A stretch of DNA of 64,000 bases from Rhizobium sp. LC145 (GCF_001005825.1 NZ_LBHV01000005.1:310001-374000), one strand, 5' to 3'; numbered from the stretch's first letter, positions 46,976 through 57,555 are shown. The notes: generated by a model from the sequence alone, not told the origin. Made by a program: numbers and translations.

Positions 46976-47707
46976 TTAAGGCTGGACATCGAAGATCTGG
47001 AGTTCTTCGAAATGATTCATGTCGGCGAACTCGCAGAATGCCGGTGGCCGTAATTCCAGGAACTCGAGGCTTTCGCGGATGTCCTTTGCGGCATCCGAAA
47101 GCATCACCTCCCACGCCGGCAACGCCGCGTCCTCGAACCACTCGATCACATAGCTGAAAGTGATGTGGAATTCGTAGCTATCGTGATCGGGATGCCTGTA
47201 ACCGAAGACATCCGCCAGGCTGTTCCGCCAGTCCTTGAGCGCCTGCCTGTCCTCGCTCGTCAAGCCCTCCAGAACGAGCCCGGTCGGCAAGGCCCGCACC
47301 ACCTGCATGCGGAATGCCGGCCCTCCCGTGAAATCGCGAAAGCGCTCGCGATAGATCGCGGTCATTTCGTTCACGGGGGTGTCGAGCGCGATATCCCCTG
47401 GCCAATAGGGCAAGCGCCGGCGGCGTTCGATAATCCCCTGGAACAGCGTCATGTGAAGGCTGCTTATCGGCGTGAACGCGAGCTGCGGCGCTTCCGGCAT
47501 TGCAAGATAGCGCTCGCGCGCGGCTATCAGCGCACGTTCGGTCTCGGAACCCGGAACGAGGTGACAAACGACCGTATTTCCCGGTTCGGGAAGGAACCGC
47601 CCGCTCCTGTCGTAACGCGTTCCCAGATGAAACGGCGGCTCGGGCCTCCGGCTCTTCGCGAAGTTCAGCAATTCGGATGTAACAGATGTAACGATCGTAT
47701 CGGCCAC
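46976..47707 (-). CDS. 2H phosphoesterase-like protein (DUF1868 type)
   Basis: 243-residue protein of the 2H phosphoesterase/RNA-ligase-like superfamily. Two HxT motifs are present: SLHMTLFQG and YEFHITFSYV, which form the catalytic pair. Related enzymes hydrolyse 2',3'-cyclic phosphates or 2'-5' bonds. GTG 47707 has GGGAG eight bases upstream. The same frame stays open across the antisense of carB, which is chance, not coding. Confidence 0.75.
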   Translation of the reverse strand: MADTIVTSVTSELLNFAKSRRPEPPFHLGTRYDRSGRFLPEPGNTVVCHLVPGSETERALIAARERYLAMPEAPQLAFTPISSLHMTLFQGIIERRRRLPYWPGDIALDTPVNEMTAIYRERFRDFTGGPAFRMQVVRALPTGLVLEGLTSEDRQALKDWRNSLADVFGYRHPDHDSYEFHITFSYVIEWFEDAALPAWEVMLSDAAKDIRESLEFLELRPPAFCEFADMNHFEELQIFDVQP

Positions 47708-47995
47708 GCTGGATACTCCCCATTTCCGAGCGCGTTCCTTAGCCCTCCCAAGGCACAGAAACGTGACACCTGGCGGGGATATTCCCATTGGAAGGGCGGT
47801 CGCCGGAGGTCGGTGTCGCCGATAACCGGAATACGAATGCAAATCCTGTCGATTTGGTGATTTATGGGGTTCCGTTTGCGGACACATTTGCCTATAAGCC
47901 CCGTCTAGCCTGAAAAGACCTTGAGTTGCGCGACCCGACCGGTGATCTCCCACACCCGGCCGGCTTTTCGCGCAGAAAAAAGCGGAAAGACGATC

Positions 47996-50900
47996 ATGCC
48001 GAAGCGCCAAGATATCAAATCGATCCTCATCATCGGCGCGGGGCCGATCGTCATCGGCCAGGCATGCGAGTTCGATTATTCCGGCACCCAGGCCTGTAAG
48101 GCGCTGAAGGAGGAAGGTTACCGGGTTATCCTGGTCAACTCCAATCCGGCCACCATCATGACCGATCCGGGCCTTGCCGACGCGACCTATGTGGAGCCCA
48201 TTACCCCGGAAGTCGTCGCCAAGATCATCGCCAAGGAGCGGCCGGACGCGCTGCTTCCGACCATGGGCGGCCAGACGGCGCTCAACACCGCCCTCTCCCT
48301 GAAGCGCATGGGCGTGCTCGACCGCTATAATGTCGAGATGATCGGCGCCAAGCCCGCCGCGATCGACAAGGCCGAGGACCGCGCGCTCTTCCGCGAGGCG
48401 ATGGCCAAGATCGGTCTTGAAACCCCGAAATCGATGCTTGCCAACGCGACGGATATCAAGGACCAGGACCGCAAAGCGCATGAGGCCGAGCGCGCCAAGC
48501 TGCGCGAAAGCCTTTCCGGCGCCGAGCTCGACAAGGCGCTCGACGCACTCGAAAACCAGTGGAATCTCGGCGAAAGCGACCGCAAGCAGCGCTATATGAG
48601 CCACGCGCAGGCGATTGCCGCCCAGGCGCTCGACCATGTCGGCCTGCCGGCCATCATCCGCCCCTCCTTCACGCTCGGCGGCACCGGCGGCGGTATCGCC
48701 TACAACCGCTCTGAGTTCTTCGAGATCGTTTCGAGCGGCCTCGACGCCTCCCCCACCACCGAAGTGCTGATCGAAGAGTCGGTGCTCGGCTGGAAGGAAT
48801 ACGAGATGGAGGTGATCCGCGACAAGGCGGACAACTGCATCATCATCTGCTCGATCGAGAACATTGATCCGATGGGCGTCCACACGGGCGACTCGATCAC
48901 CGTCGCGCCGGCGCTGACGCTGACCGACAAGGAATACCAGATCATGCGCAACGCCTCGATCGCGGTGCTGCGCGAGATCGGGGTGGAAACCGGCGGCTCG
49001 AACGTGCAGTTCGCCGTCAACCCGGCAGACGGCCGCCTCGTCGTCATCGAGATGAACCCGCGCGTCTCGCGCTCCTCCGCACTTGCCTCCAAGGCGACCG
49101 GCTTCCCGATCGCCAAGGTCGCGGCGAAGCTTGCGATCGGCTACACGCTCGACGAACTCGAAAACGACATCACCGGCGGCGCGACCCCGGCCTCGTTCGA
49201 ACCCTCGATCGACTATGTCGTGACGAAGATCCCGCGCTTCGCATTCGAGAAGTTCCCCGGCGCCGAACCCACGCTGACGACGGCCATGAAATCGGTCGGC
49301 GAAGTCATGGCGATCGGCCGCACCTTCGCGGAATCGCTGCAGAAGGCGTTGCGCGGTCTCGAAACCGGCCTTACCGGCCTTGACGAGATCGAAATCCCTG
49401 GCCTTCAGGACGAGGAAAACTCCAAGAACGCCATCCGCGCCGCGATCGGCACGCCGACGCCGGACCGGCTGCGCATGGTCGCCCAGGCGCTGCGCCTGGG
49501 GCTCAGCGAGGCCGAAGTCCACGAGGCCTGCAAGATCGATCCGTGGTTCATCGCCCAGTTCAAGGCGATCGTCGATATGGAAGCGCGCATCCGCGAGCAC
49601 GGCCTGCCGACCGATGCCGAAAACCTCCGCATGCTGAAGGCCATGGGCTTTTCCGACGCCCGCCTTGCAAGCCTGACGGCCAAGCGGCCGAAAGAAGTCG
49701 CCGAGCTTCGCAACAGCCTGAACGTTAGGCCCGTCTTCAAGCGCATCGATACCTGCGCGGCCGAGTTCGCCTCGCCCACCGCCTACATGTATTCCACCTA
49801 TGAAACGCCCTTCGTCGGCTCGCTCCGCTCCGAAGCGCAGGTTTCCGATCGCAAGAAGGTCGTCATCCTCGGCGGCGGCCCGAACCGTATCGGCCAGGGC
49901 ATCGAGTTCGACTATTGCTGCTGCCATGCCGCCTTCGCGCTGAAGGATGCCGGCTACGAAGCGATCATGATCAACTGCAACCCGGAAACGGTCTCGACCG
50001 ACTACGACACTTCCGATCGCCTCTATTTCGAGCCGCTGACGGCCGAGGATGTGATCGAAATCCTGCGCGCCGAGCAGGAAAAGGGCGAAGTGGTCGGCGT
50101 CATCGTCCAGTTCGGCGGTCAGACCCCGCTGAAGCTCGCAGAAGCGCTCGAAAAGAACGGCATCCCGATCCTCGGCACCGCGCCCGACATGATCGATCTC
50201 GCCGAAGACCGTGACCGCTTCCAGAAGCTCCTGATGAAGCTCGACCTCAACCAGCCGAACAACGGCATAGCCTATTCGGTGGAACAGGCCCGCCTCGTGG
50301 CGGCAGAGATCGGCTTCCCGCTGGTCGTGCGCCCGTCCTACGTGCTCGGCGGCCGCGCCATGCAGATCATCCACTCGGAATCCATGCTGCAGACCTATCT
50401 GCTCGACACGGTTCCGGGCCTCGTGCCGGAAGACATCAAGCAGCGTTATCCGAACGACAAGACCGGCCAGATCAACACCCTGCTCGGCAAGAACCCGCTG
50501 CTCTTCGACAGCTACCTCACCAATGCCGTCGAGGTGGATGTGGATGCCCTTTGCGACGGCGAGAATGTCTTCGTCTCCGGTATCATGGAGCATATCGAAG
50601 AGGCCGGCATTCACTCGGGCGATAGCGCCTGCTCGCTGCCGGTGCGCTCGCTCTCGAAGGAAACGGTGGACGAGCTGGAGCGCCAGACGACCGCGCTCGC
50701 CAAGGCGCTCAACGTCGGCGGCCTGATGAACGTCCAGTACGCCATCAAGGACGGCACGATCTACGTGCTGGAAGTGAACCCGCGCGCCTCCCGCACCGTT
50801 CCCTTCGTGGCGAAGACCATCGGCGCGCCGATCGCCAAGATCGCTGCCCGGGTCATGGCGGGCGAGAAGCTGGATGCGGCAATCGCCGCCTACGGCCAGA

Positions 50901-51484
50901 AGCCGGACCCGCGCAACCTGAAGCACATCGCGGTCAAGGAAGCTGTCTTCCCCTTCGCCCGCTTCCCCGGCGTCGACACGCTGCTTGGACCCGAAATGCG
51001 CTCGACCGGCGAGGTCATCGGCCTCGACACGGATTTCGCTCTGGCCTTCGCAAAGTCGCAGCTTGGCGCGGGCGTCGAACTGCCGCGTGACGGGACGGTA
51101 TTCGTTTCCGTTCGCGATGAGGACAAGGCCCGCGTTCTGCCGGCGATCCGCATCCTGAGCGAGATCGGCTTCAAGGTGTTGGCGACCGGCGGCACCCAGC
51201 GCTTCCTCGCTGAAAACGGCATTGAGGCGACCAAGATCAACAAGGTGCTGGAAGGCCGCCCCCATATCGAGGATGCCATCCGTAACCGCCAGGTTCAGCT
51301 GGTCATCAACACGACCGATGGTAACAAGGCGATCTCGGACTCCAAGTCGCTGCGCCGCGCCACGCTGATGCAGAAGGTCCCCTATTACACCACCATGGCC
51401 GGCGCCGAAGCCGCAGCACTTGCGATCAAGGCACTGAAGGCCGGCAATCTCGAAGTGCGCCCGCTGCAAAGCTATTTCGGCTGA
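47996..51484 (+). CDS. carB: Carbamoyl-phosphate synthase large subunit
   Basis: 1162-residue synthetase. Two homologous ATP-grasp halves (starting [21 protein letters not shown] and [21 protein letters not shown]), an oligomerisation domain between them, and a C-terminal MGS-like allosteric domain ([17 protein letters not shown]). It makes carbamoyl phosphate from bicarbonate, ammonia from CarA, and 2 ATP. Start ATG 47996 fits the family. A clear terminator follows. Confidence 0.98.
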   Translation: MPKRQDIKSILIIGAGPIVIGQACEFDYSGTQACKALKEEGYRVILVNSNPATIMTDPGLADATYVEPITPEVVAKIIAKERPDALLPTMGGQTALNTALSLKRMGVLDRYNVEMIGAKPAAIDKAEDRALFREAMAKIGLETPKSMLANATDIKDQDRKAHEAERAKLRESLSGAELDKALDALENQWNLGESDRKQRYMSHAQAIAAQALDHVGLPAIIRPSFTLGGTGGGIAYNRSEFFEIVSSGLDASPTTEVLIEESVLGWKEYEMEVIRDKADNCIIICSIENIDPMGVHTGDSITVAPALTLTDKEYQIMRNASIAVLREIGVETGGSNVQFAVNPADGRLVVIEMNPRVSRSSALASKATGFPIAKVAAKLAIGYTLDELENDITGGATPASFEPSIDYVVTKIPRFAFEKFPGAEPTLTTAMKSVGEVMAIGRTFAESLQKALRGLETGLTGLDEIEIPGLQDEENSKNAIRAAIGTPTPDRLRMVAQALRLGLSEAEVHEACKIDPWFIAQFKAIVDMEARIREHGLPTDAENLRMLKAMGFSDARLASLTAKRPKEVAELRNSLNVRPVFKRIDTCAAEFASPTAYMYSTYETPFVGSLRSEAQVSDRKKVVILGGGPNRIGQGIEFDYCCCHAAFALKDAGYEAIMINCNPETVSTDYDTSDRLYFEPLTAEDVIEILRAEQEKGEVVGVIVQFGGQTPLKLAEALEKNGIPILGTAPDMIDLAEDRDRFQKLLMKLDLNQPNNGIAYSVEQARLVAAEIGFPLVVRPSYVLGGRAMQIIHSESMLQTYLLDTVPGLVPEDIKQRYPNDKTGQINTLLGKNPLLFDSYLTNAVEVDVDALCDGENVFVSGIMEHIEEAGIHSGDSACSLPVRSLSKETVDELERQTTALAKALNVGGLMNVQYAIKDGTIYVLEVNPRASRTVPFVAKTIGAPIAKIAARVMAGEKLDAAIAAYGQKPDPRNLKHIAVKEAVFPFARFPGVDTLLGPEMRSTGEVIGLDTDFALAFAKSQLGAGVELPRDGTVFVSVRDEDKARVLPAIRILSEIGFKVLATGGTQRFLAENGIEATKINKVLEGRPHIEDAIRNRQVQLVINTTDGNKAISDSKSLRRATLMQKVPYYTTMAGAEAAALAIKALKAGNLEVRPLQSYFG

Positions 51485-51511
51485 GCCAAACCCTGCCCGC
51501 ATCACAATGCG

Positions 51512-51545
51512 AAGGCCTCTTCCCTTGGGGAGAGGCCTTTTCATT
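51512..51545 (+). terminator. Rho-independent terminator of carB
   Basis: AAGGCCTCT, loop TCCCTTGGGG, AGAGGCCTTTTC: nine-base stem and short T-run, 27 bases after the carB stop. Confidence 0.85.
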
Positions 51546-51576
51546 TGCGTCGTTCAGGATTTCGCGGATAGCTAAG

Positions 51577-51690
51577 TCATAGATAGTCGCGGATCAGCCG
51601 CCACATCACAAGCGCGGCGATAAAAACACCGGCCCACATCATCAGCGATGTCAACACCGACACGATCAGATATCTCAGCCGCCTCGTCAT
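51577..51690 (-). CDS. 37-residue single-span membrane peptide
   Basis: Small ORF missed by usual length cut-offs. The product starts MTRRLRYLIVSVLTSLMMW, one hydrophobic helix to about residue 30, ending RLIRDYL. GGAGG lies eight bases before ATG 51690. Both ends are positively charged. Read antisense between carB and greA. No family recognised; the ribosome site and composition make it a credible gene. Confidence 0.55.
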   Translation of the reverse strand: MTRRLRYLIVSVLTSLMMWAGVFIAALVMWRLIRDYL

Positions 51691-52163
51691 TGGCGGAACC
51701 TCCAGAAACCATGCGCGCGGAATTTAGAAAGGCGATTGCACGGTGTCTTTCTTAGTCATCGGTCAAGGTTGACACTTTCTTAACAGCCAACTCTCCCGCC
51801 TCCCACATGTCTCATTTCGGGACACTTTCGGCTCCTCACGGGACAAGAAGGACAAAAGCGCCTGTAGAAGCTTGCTTTCCGGAACGGTCCGGCCGCTCCG
51901 TTTAGGAACGATCCGGCCCTCATCCGCCGCTTGAAGCGGCTCGAATCGAGATGCGAGCTCGAGCGGATAAGCGGCTGAATGGACTCGGATATCCTCGCTT
52001 CCAAGGGTGCGGCCCCGTCGGGGCGTGCGCGACAGATAGTCTCTCCCTCACCCGTAATGTGCCAGTTTCGAACACAGCAGGAGCAGCATGGTTCCCGACG
52101 GACTTGAAATCTCTGCGGGAGATGCCATCTCGAAATCTCTGGCAATTGCAGTTCATGATCTGC
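51691..52163. other. 470-bp region upstream of the greA promoter
   Basis: No convincing gene; frames here have no ribosome site. It contains GC-rich inverted segments around 51900-51975 without a clear terminator or known RNA shape. Confidence 0.35.
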
Positions 52164-52228
52164 TATAGTCCGGAAAACTCTGATTTGTGGATGGTTCCGA
52201 AGTTTCGCTCCGGAACCTGTTTCTTTTT
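52164..52228 (+). promoter_or_regulatory. greA leader with -10 box and internal terminator-like hairpin
   Basis: A -10 TATAGT (52164-52169) is followed about 24 bases later by GGTTCCG (52193-52199) pairing perfectly with CGGAACC (52211-52217), then TGTTTCTTTTTG. This is terminator-shaped and lies 42-77 bases before the greA start, so many transcripts may stop in the leader. In E. coli the greA leader yields terminated small RNAs (GraL); a similar arrangement is inferred. Confidence 0.5.
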
Positions 52229-52269
52229 GTGTCCGCGGCAACCGCGGGCATGAGGTAAAGGACGAAGAA

Positions 52270-52746
52270 ATGGTTGATAAGGTACCGATGACGCCGAATG
52301 GTTTTACAAAGCTGCAGGAAGAACTGCGGTGGCGTCAGCAGGAGGAGCGTCCGCGCATCATCGAGGCCATCGCTGAGGCGCGCGCTCATGGCGACCTTTC
52401 GGAAAATGCCGAGTATCATGCCGCCAAGGAAGCGCAGAGCCACAACGAAGGCCGCGTCGGCGAACTCGAGGACCTGATCGCCCGCGCAGAGGTGATCGAC
52501 CTCACGAAGATGTCGGGCTCGAAGATCAAGTTCGGCGCAACCGTCAAGCTCGTCGACGAAGACACCGACGAGGAAAAGATCTATCAGATCGTCGGCGATC
52601 AGGAAGCCGATGTGAAGGCCGGCCGCATTTCGATTTCATCTCCTATCTCCCGCGCGATGATCGGCAAGGAAGTGGGCGATTCCATCGAGGTCGTGGCTCC
52701 CGGCGGCTCCAAGAGCTATGAAATCCTCTCCGTGAGCTGGGGCTGA
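52270..52746 (+). CDS. greA: Transcription elongation factor GreA
   Basis: 158-residue factor that rescues backtracked RNA polymerase by stimulating transcript cleavage. N-terminal coiled coil with the acidic tip [15 protein letters not shown] (Asp/Glu catalytic pair), then the FKBP-like C-terminal domain ([18 protein letters not shown]). AAAGGA precedes ATG 52270. Followed by lpcC, as in other rhizobia. Confidence 0.97.
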   Translation: MVDKVPMTPNGFTKLQEELRWRQQEERPRIIEAIAEARAHGDLSENAEYHAAKEAQSHNEGRVGELEDLIARAEVIDLTKMSGSKIKFGATVKLVDEDTDEEKIYQIVGDQEADVKAGRISISSPISRAMIGKEVGDSIEVVAPGGSKSYEILSVSWG

Positions 52747-52761
52747 TTTCCGGCTGCCATC

Positions 52762-53808
52762 TTGCACTCGCTCCGCCATATCACCGTCATCGCGCCTCAT
52801 TTCAAGCGGCGCCTATCGGGCGTGACGTCTACCGTCGTCCAGCTCGTGCCGGAACAGATCCGGCTCGGCCGCGGTATCGTCACGCTTGGCCCCGGCCTGC
52901 CTGACGGCTTGCCGAAGATGAAGTGGCGGCAGCTTTTGGCGCTCTGGTCTCCTCCGGAGGGGGCAAGATGGCGCGTCTGGCATGCGCGCCGCAACACGGA
53001 GATGCTTCCGGGCATTATCCTGCGCCATGTCTTCCGCATGCCGCTGAAGCTTCTCTTCACCTCGGCGGCGCAGCGCCGCCACACCGGCTATACCCGCTGG
53101 CTGATCCGGCGCATGGACGCCGTGGTGGCAACGAGCGGCCGCTCCGGCTCCTTCCTCGAGGTTCCTCACACCGTCATCCGGCATGGCGTCGATCTCGACC
53201 TCTTCCATCCCGCATCGGGCGAAGAGGACAGCATCGCGGCAACTGGCTTGCCGGGAAAATATCTGATCGGCTGCTTCGGACGCGTCCGCCATCAAAAGGG
53301 CACCGATCTTTTCGTGAGATCGATGATCGACCTTCTTCCGGACCACCCGGAATGGACGGCGGTGGTGAACGGCCGCGTAACGGCCGAACATCAGGCCTTT
53401 GCCGATGAGCTGAGAAAGGCCGTGGCCGATGCGGGCCTCTCCGAGCGGATACGCTTTCTCGGCGAGGTGGACGATATCAAGCCCTGGTATCGTAAGCTCA
53501 CGCTTTATGTAGCGCCTTCCCGCAACGAGGGTTTCGGCCTGACGCCACTGGAAGCCATGGCCTCCGGCGTTGCGGTCGTCGCGAGCGACGCCGGCGCCTA
53601 TGCCGAGATGATCGTTCAGGATCAGACCGGAGCCGTCGTCCCTGCGGGAGATTATCGGGCGCTTCGCGAAGCGATCCGCAACTATCTGGCTAATCCCGAA
53701 GAGACGCTGGAGCAGGGCAAGGCCGGATTGAAGCACGTGCGGGAGAACTTCGCGCTGACGCGGGAGGCCGAGGCGCTGGAGACGGTTTATAAGCACCTGC
53801 TTGCGTAG
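52762..53808 (+). CDS. lpcC: LPS-core mannosyltransferase LpcC-like
   Basis: 348-residue GT-B glycosyltransferase (GT4 group). HFKRRLSGVTSTVVQLVPEQIRLG at the start (spread over residues 12-35), and the nucleotide-sugar site SRNEGFGLTPLEAMASGVAVVASDAG near the end with the conserved EGFGLTPLE. Its N-terminal half and position after greA match rhizobial lpcC, which adds mannose to the LPS inner core. A TTG start is used by default: no ATG is available near. Confidence 0.85.
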   Translation: MHSLRHITVIAPHFKRRLSGVTSTVVQLVPEQIRLGRGIVTLGPGLPDGLPKMKWRQLLALWSPPEGARWRVWHARRNTEMLPGIILRHVFRMPLKLLFTSAAQRRHTGYTRWLIRRMDAVVATSGRSGSFLEVPHTVIRHGVDLDLFHPASGEEDSIAATGLPGKYLIGCFGRVRHQKGTDLFVRSMIDLLPDHPEWTAVVNGRVTAEHQAFADELRKAVADAGLSERIRFLGEVDDIKPWYRKLTLYVAPSRNEGFGLTPLEAMASGVAVVASDAGAYAEMIVQDQTGAVVPAGDYRALREAIRNYLANPEETLEQGKAGLKHVRENFALTREAEALETVYKHLLA

Positions 53809-53846
53809 CCGGAAAGCGGCGGGTTCCCTGCCCCACCTAGCCTTCC

Positions 53847-54779
53847 TTAAGCCTCGATGGCTGCTCTTGCATATCGGGCGTCATAGGCAAGACCGCAATC
53901 CTGCAGGGCTGACATCCTGGAGAAATTGAGAAGCTCGATCCTCTTTTCGTCGCAAACCTGCTTGGCAAGCTCGATATGGGCCAGGATGCGGGCGCGGGCG
54001 CGGGCGATTCCGGATTTGGCCGTCCAGCCGGTCCGCTCGTAAAAACGCGGAGTGCTATCCGCATTGGCGATGTCGATCCCGAAGAAGCCGATCCGCTCCG
54101 GCGCGCAATAGACCGCGAATTGAAGGGCGCTAACGGCGACGGAACCGCCCTGGAAGACGCCACGGGACGGATCGTCGGAAAAGCCCGCCCCTCGATCCGC
54201 GCTCAGATGCGCGAAATCGAATTCGACCAGTGTGGTGCTGCTTCTTCGAGCCTCCCGATACGGCTTGCGGATATCGTCGATGAGGACGATCCTTTTGTCG
54301 CCAAGCCATTTGTGGTCGATCTCGCATATCGCCCTGAGCACGCCGACGGAGAAGAGGCAGAACATTCCCTTCTCGACCTTTGCGCGCACGAGATCGAAAT
54401 GGCGCCAGATGAAACGTTCATCCTCGATAGCAATTGCAAGCGGCCTTTCTATCGGGCAGCCGATCAGACTGACCGACCCGTTCAGGAGAATGGCGGTGCA
54501 GGAACCGATCGCGGATATGTCATTTTCCTTCACCGAAGGACCGGAACCGATGATGAATACATCCCGACCGGCTTGCGCCTTCAGTGCCGACGGATGCAGG
54601 AGCTGCGCAACCTCTTCTTCGCGGTAGACGACATGCCCCTCTTGGGCCGGATCAGCTGGCGCATCCAGAGCAAGTCCCGGCCACCAGTTCTGCGCATGCG
54701 CGTTCGCTCTGCCAAGGAGAACCGTGGCAAGAAACTTTATGGCCGAACGGTGCAAGGGCCGTTCCGATATCCGCACCAC
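53847..54779 (-). CDS. DUF115-like protein, surface-glycan cluster
   Basis: 310-residue protein. FIIGSGPSVKENDISAIG near residue 73 resembles the glycine-rich motif of DUF115/MAF-type and related glycan-associated enzymes; GFFGIDIANADSTPRFYER lies further on. It is placed among LPS or surface glycan genes. Catalytic role unknown; alternative: a sialyltransferase-fold glycosyltransferase. Confidence 0.6.
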   Translation of the reverse strand: MVRISERPLHRSAIKFLATVLLGRANAHAQNWWPGLALDAPADPAQEGHVVYREEEVAQLLHPSALKAQAGRDVFIIGSGPSVKENDISAIGSCTAILLNGSVSLIGCPIERPLAIAIEDERFIWRHFDLVRAKVEKGMFCLFSVGVLRAICEIDHKWLGDKRIVLIDDIRKPYREARRSSTTLVEFDFAHLSADRGAGFSDDPSRGVFQGGSVAVSALQFAVYCAPERIGFFGIDIANADSTPRFYERTGWTAKSGIARARARILAHIELAKQVCDEKRIELLNFSRMSALQDCGLAYDARYARAAIEA

Positions 54780-54969
54780 GCGCTCGCTCCTGATGTAGTG
54801 GCTTGCTCTTCCTCAGACCAAATCACGAGGCCTGAGACAAGAGGATATTGAAGGATCGGCCTTCGCATTGTTCAGCGCAGTTCGCAAAATTGCTTGATAG
54901 CAGAGCTGTGGCAGACATAAATGCAGGCACTCCAAGTATCCGGCGGCACCAGGCCCGGAAAGGCATTCT

Positions 54970-56001
54970 TTGACCCTCAAGGCAGTTATCCTGAACGACA
55001 CGCGCGGCGACAATCATTTCGGCTGTCTCCGCGTCATGCGCATCATCGAGGAAAACCTGGCGCGGCGGAACATTCAGATAGTGGCCCGCAGCCTTGTTCG
55101 CAATGACTGGGAGAACGACCGGCGGTTCCTCGCCGCCATGTCGGATAGTAACATTATCGTCATCAATGGCGAGGGCACTCTCCATCACGGGGCACCGCAA
55201 GGTGAACGGCTGCTGCGGGTCGTCGATCATCCGGCGCGCGGCGACAAGCCGGTGGCGCTCATCAACGCGCTTTATCAGGAAAATCCCGCCGATTGGCGCC
55301 GCTATCTGGAGCGGATTGCACTGATCTCGACGCGCGATTCCTGGAGCGCCGAAGCCGCTTCGGCGCAAGCCGGCCGGCAGATCGGTTTCGTGCCCGATCT
55401 TTCGCTGGCGGAAGGTGCCGTTCCCGCTCCTGCGACCACGAACCGCAACCTGCTCCTGGTAGGCGACTCGGTTTCACGCGAGGTGAGCCGAACGCTTGCC
55501 AGGATCGCCTTCTCGCGAAGCGATGCCAGGTTTCTGCCGATCCTGAAGACGCTGAAACCGAGCAAGCCGCATTATCCGCCTCCCCTTCGCCTGCTGCGAG
55601 AAGCCTATATTCATCTGCATGCCGCAGCCTCGGGCATGCGTCACCCAGATATCCTTTTCAGCAAGGATGAAGCCGGCTTCATAGATGCGCTCCAGCACGC
55701 CTACCTGCACGTCACGGGCCGGTTTCATGCCGCATGTTTCTGCCTTTTTACCGGAACGCCTTTTCTGGCGGTGGATTCGAACTCCTGGAAGATCGGCGCG
55801 CTCCTGAACGATTTCGGCCTCGGGGCTCGAAGACTGACGACGATGTCATCGCTTGCCGACCGCCTCTCGCATCCCGAGAGGGAAAGCTATACCGACGAGG
55901 AGCGGCAGAAGATCGAGATCGGGTTGGAAAAGTGCCGGACCGATGCCGGGCTGCTTTTCGATGAGATTGAACGGATCGGAAGCCTCCACCAGCGCCAGTA
56001 G
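54970..56001 (+). CDS. Polysaccharide pyruvyltransferase-like protein
   Basis: 343-residue protein of the polysaccharide pyruvyltransferase superfamily. N-terminal KAVILNDTRGDNHFGCLRV and IIVINGEGTLHHGAP (conserved GEGT), a central RDSWSAEAA, and a C-terminal YLHVTGRFHAACFCLFTG with the family's conserved GRxH. TTG 54970 has AAGG six to seven bases upstream. It may add pyruvate ketals to a glycan or act as a related transferase. Confidence 0.78.
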   Translation: MTLKAVILNDTRGDNHFGCLRVMRIIEENLARRNIQIVARSLVRNDWENDRRFLAAMSDSNIIVINGEGTLHHGAPQGERLLRVVDHPARGDKPVALINALYQENPADWRRYLERIALISTRDSWSAEAASAQAGRQIGFVPDLSLAEGAVPAPATTNRNLLLVGDSVSREVSRTLARIAFSRSDARFLPILKTLKPSKPHYPPPLRLLREAYIHLHAAASGMRHPDILFSKDEAGFIDALQHAYLHVTGRFHAACFCLFTGTPFLAVDSNSWKIGALLNDFGLGARRLTTMSSLADRLSHPERESYTDEERQKIEIGLEKCRTDAGLLFDEIERIGSLHQRQ

Positions 56002-56011
56002 TCCGCGCAGG

Positions 56012-56677
56012 TCAGTTCAGCGAAAATCTTCGGTCCTTGGCGACAAGCGTCCTCACGAACCGTTCTTCGGCATCGAAATCGTGAGGCCCCTGCGTCCTGT
56101 CACGATCGCCCGACAATGATTGACTCTTGAAGAAATCGAAGCCGTAGAGCGCCACCGAGCGACAGCGCGAACGTGTCAGAATATCTATGACCATCAGCCC
56201 CGTGGTCGGTCGGCCGGGCATCTTGGCGTTAAGCGCCTCGTGGCGCTTCTTGGGATAAAGGAAGAAGTTCGGCCATTTGACGATCCAGCCCGGAAGCGCA
56301 TTGCGTGGCGGCGACATCCATAGAATGTGGCTTGCGCCGCGCTCGGCCATGATTTCTCCCGGCAACTCGATGCTGGTCGCGATGAACGTCGTCCTCGCGC
56401 CGTGCGAGCGGATGTCGGGTATCGGTGCTCGGTTGCAACGGATGATGATGTCGCAGGCATCGATCGCAGCCCCGCAATCCCGTTCCCCAAGGCTTAGCGC
56501 ATTGCCGACGAGCGCGACCGATTTTCCACGAAGTATCTTGAAGAGATCCGCCTCGGACAGCGCGGACCGATAGCACATACCGAATTGCCGGCGAAACCAG
56601 CCGATCACCTTGGCGGTCTTCTTCTTTGCTTTCTTCCTGAGGAACGGAATGAACCCTTCCCCGTTCATGCTGGTCAT
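56012..56677 (-). CDS. GT29 (sialyltransferase-like) glycosyltransferase
   Basis: 221-residue protein. VALVGNALSLGERDCG and CDIIIRCNRAPIP correspond to sialyl motif L; PTTGLMVIDILTRSRCRSVALYGFDFF to motif S; and PHDFDAEERFV to the HxxxxE end motif. This is the GT29 arrangement, rare in bacteria but present in rhizobial glycan clusters. GAGG stands nine bases before ATG 56677. Donor sugar unknown; sialic acid transfer is not proven. Confidence 0.75.
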   Translation of the reverse strand: MTSMNGEGFIPFLRKKAKKKTAKVIGWFRRQFGMCYRSALSEADLFKILRGKSVALVGNALSLGERDCGAAIDACDIIIRCNRAPIPDIRSHGARTTFIATSIELPGEIMAERGASHILWMSPPRNALPGWIVKWPNFFLYPKKRHEALNAKMPGRPTTGLMVIDILTRSRCRSVALYGFDFFKSQSLSGDRDRTQGPHDFDAEERFVRTLVAKDRRFSLN

Positions 56678-56709
56678 CAATGAACGCCTCGCCGTGGGCC
56701 TCCAGTTTC

Positions 56710-57555
56710 CTAGCGCAATGCCGATGCGTCCGTCACAAGCGCATAGACAAGCCGGGTGAAGAGCATGTTCTTCGGCCGTAGATACTGCCGGAAGTAGGGA
56801 ATATTCGAAAGGGGGCGCCGGTCCATCGCGTCGCGCTCCTGCTGCGACAGCTCGTGAAACGCGTAGGTGCCCCGGTTTCGCGGAAGCCAAGACCGCCTGA
56901 CCTTGCCATTCCGGTATGAAACCGGAAACGGGACATGCATCAGGATCGGGGAAAGCGGAAAAAGCCGCTGATAGCCGAGTTCTGTCAGAACTCTCTTGTT
57001 TTCCGATTCGCTATCCCGGAACTTCCAGTTCATCGCTTTGAGAAGCGAAAGCCGCAGGATGCCGACATCGGCATAGGAGCGACGGACATCCCCTTCCGGG
57101 AACCGGTAGGCATTCCACGCCTCCACGATCTCGTAGTTGTAGCCCTTCCGCAGGAAACGCGGATCGACCTGCAGAACCTTTTCATCCGCCTCGAACAAGG
57201 TTGAATACTGCCGGCAGATATAGTCATCCATGGGGCGCACGAACTGCATGTCGTCCTGGATGAGGAAGAGATATTCATATCCCTTTTCAGTGGCCAGATC
57301 GCACATGAACTGGACATTGTCGTAGAGATTGCCGTGCTTTTTCCCCTCCTTGTCGCTCTCGGAAACGAATGAGAACTTGAAGGAGCCGGCATGCCTGCGG
57401 ATCACGTCCCTGGTGGCCGCATCCTCGCTCTGGTCGTCGATGATGGCGAGATCGAAGCCCGGACACATCTTCAGCGTCGAGGTAATGCACCTCTCAAGCG
57501 TATTTCCCATATTGTAGGAGAAGATCGCCAGAAGCGTATTCTCGGGTGTAAGCAT
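56710..57555 (-). CDS. Glycosyltransferase, GT2-like
   Basis: 281-residue protein. The N-terminus LLAIFSYNMGNTLERCITST, DLAIIDDQSEDAATRDVI (nucleotide-binding Asp pair) and YLFLIQDDMQFVRPMDDYI (DxD-like QDD) are GT-A fold features. The C-terminal half is not assigned. It lies 32 bases upstream of the GT29 gene on the same strand, so the two are probably one operon. Confidence 0.8.
   Translation of the reverse strand: MLTPENTLLAIFSYNMGNTLERCITSTLKMCPGFDLAIIDDQSEDAATRDVIRRHAGSFKFSFVSESDKEGKKHGNLYDNVQFMCDLATEKGYEYLFLIQDDMQFVRPMDDYICRQYSTLFEADEKVLQVDPRFLRKGYNYEIVEAWNAYRFPEGDVRRSYADVGILRLSLLKAMNWKFRDSESENKRVLTELGYQRLFPLSPILMHVPFPVSYRNGKVRRSWLPRNRGTYAFHELSQQERDAMDRRPLSNIPYFRQYLRPKNMLFTRLVYALVTDASALR

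Noticed and set aside
47708..51544. A 1522-codon frame on the minus strand opposite carB
   Set aside because: It is the mirror of high-GC carB codons; its only real part is the 2H phosphoesterase at 46976-47707, which has its own start and ribosome site. Composition of the rest (His, Gly, Arg, Asp rich) is typical of antisense frames.
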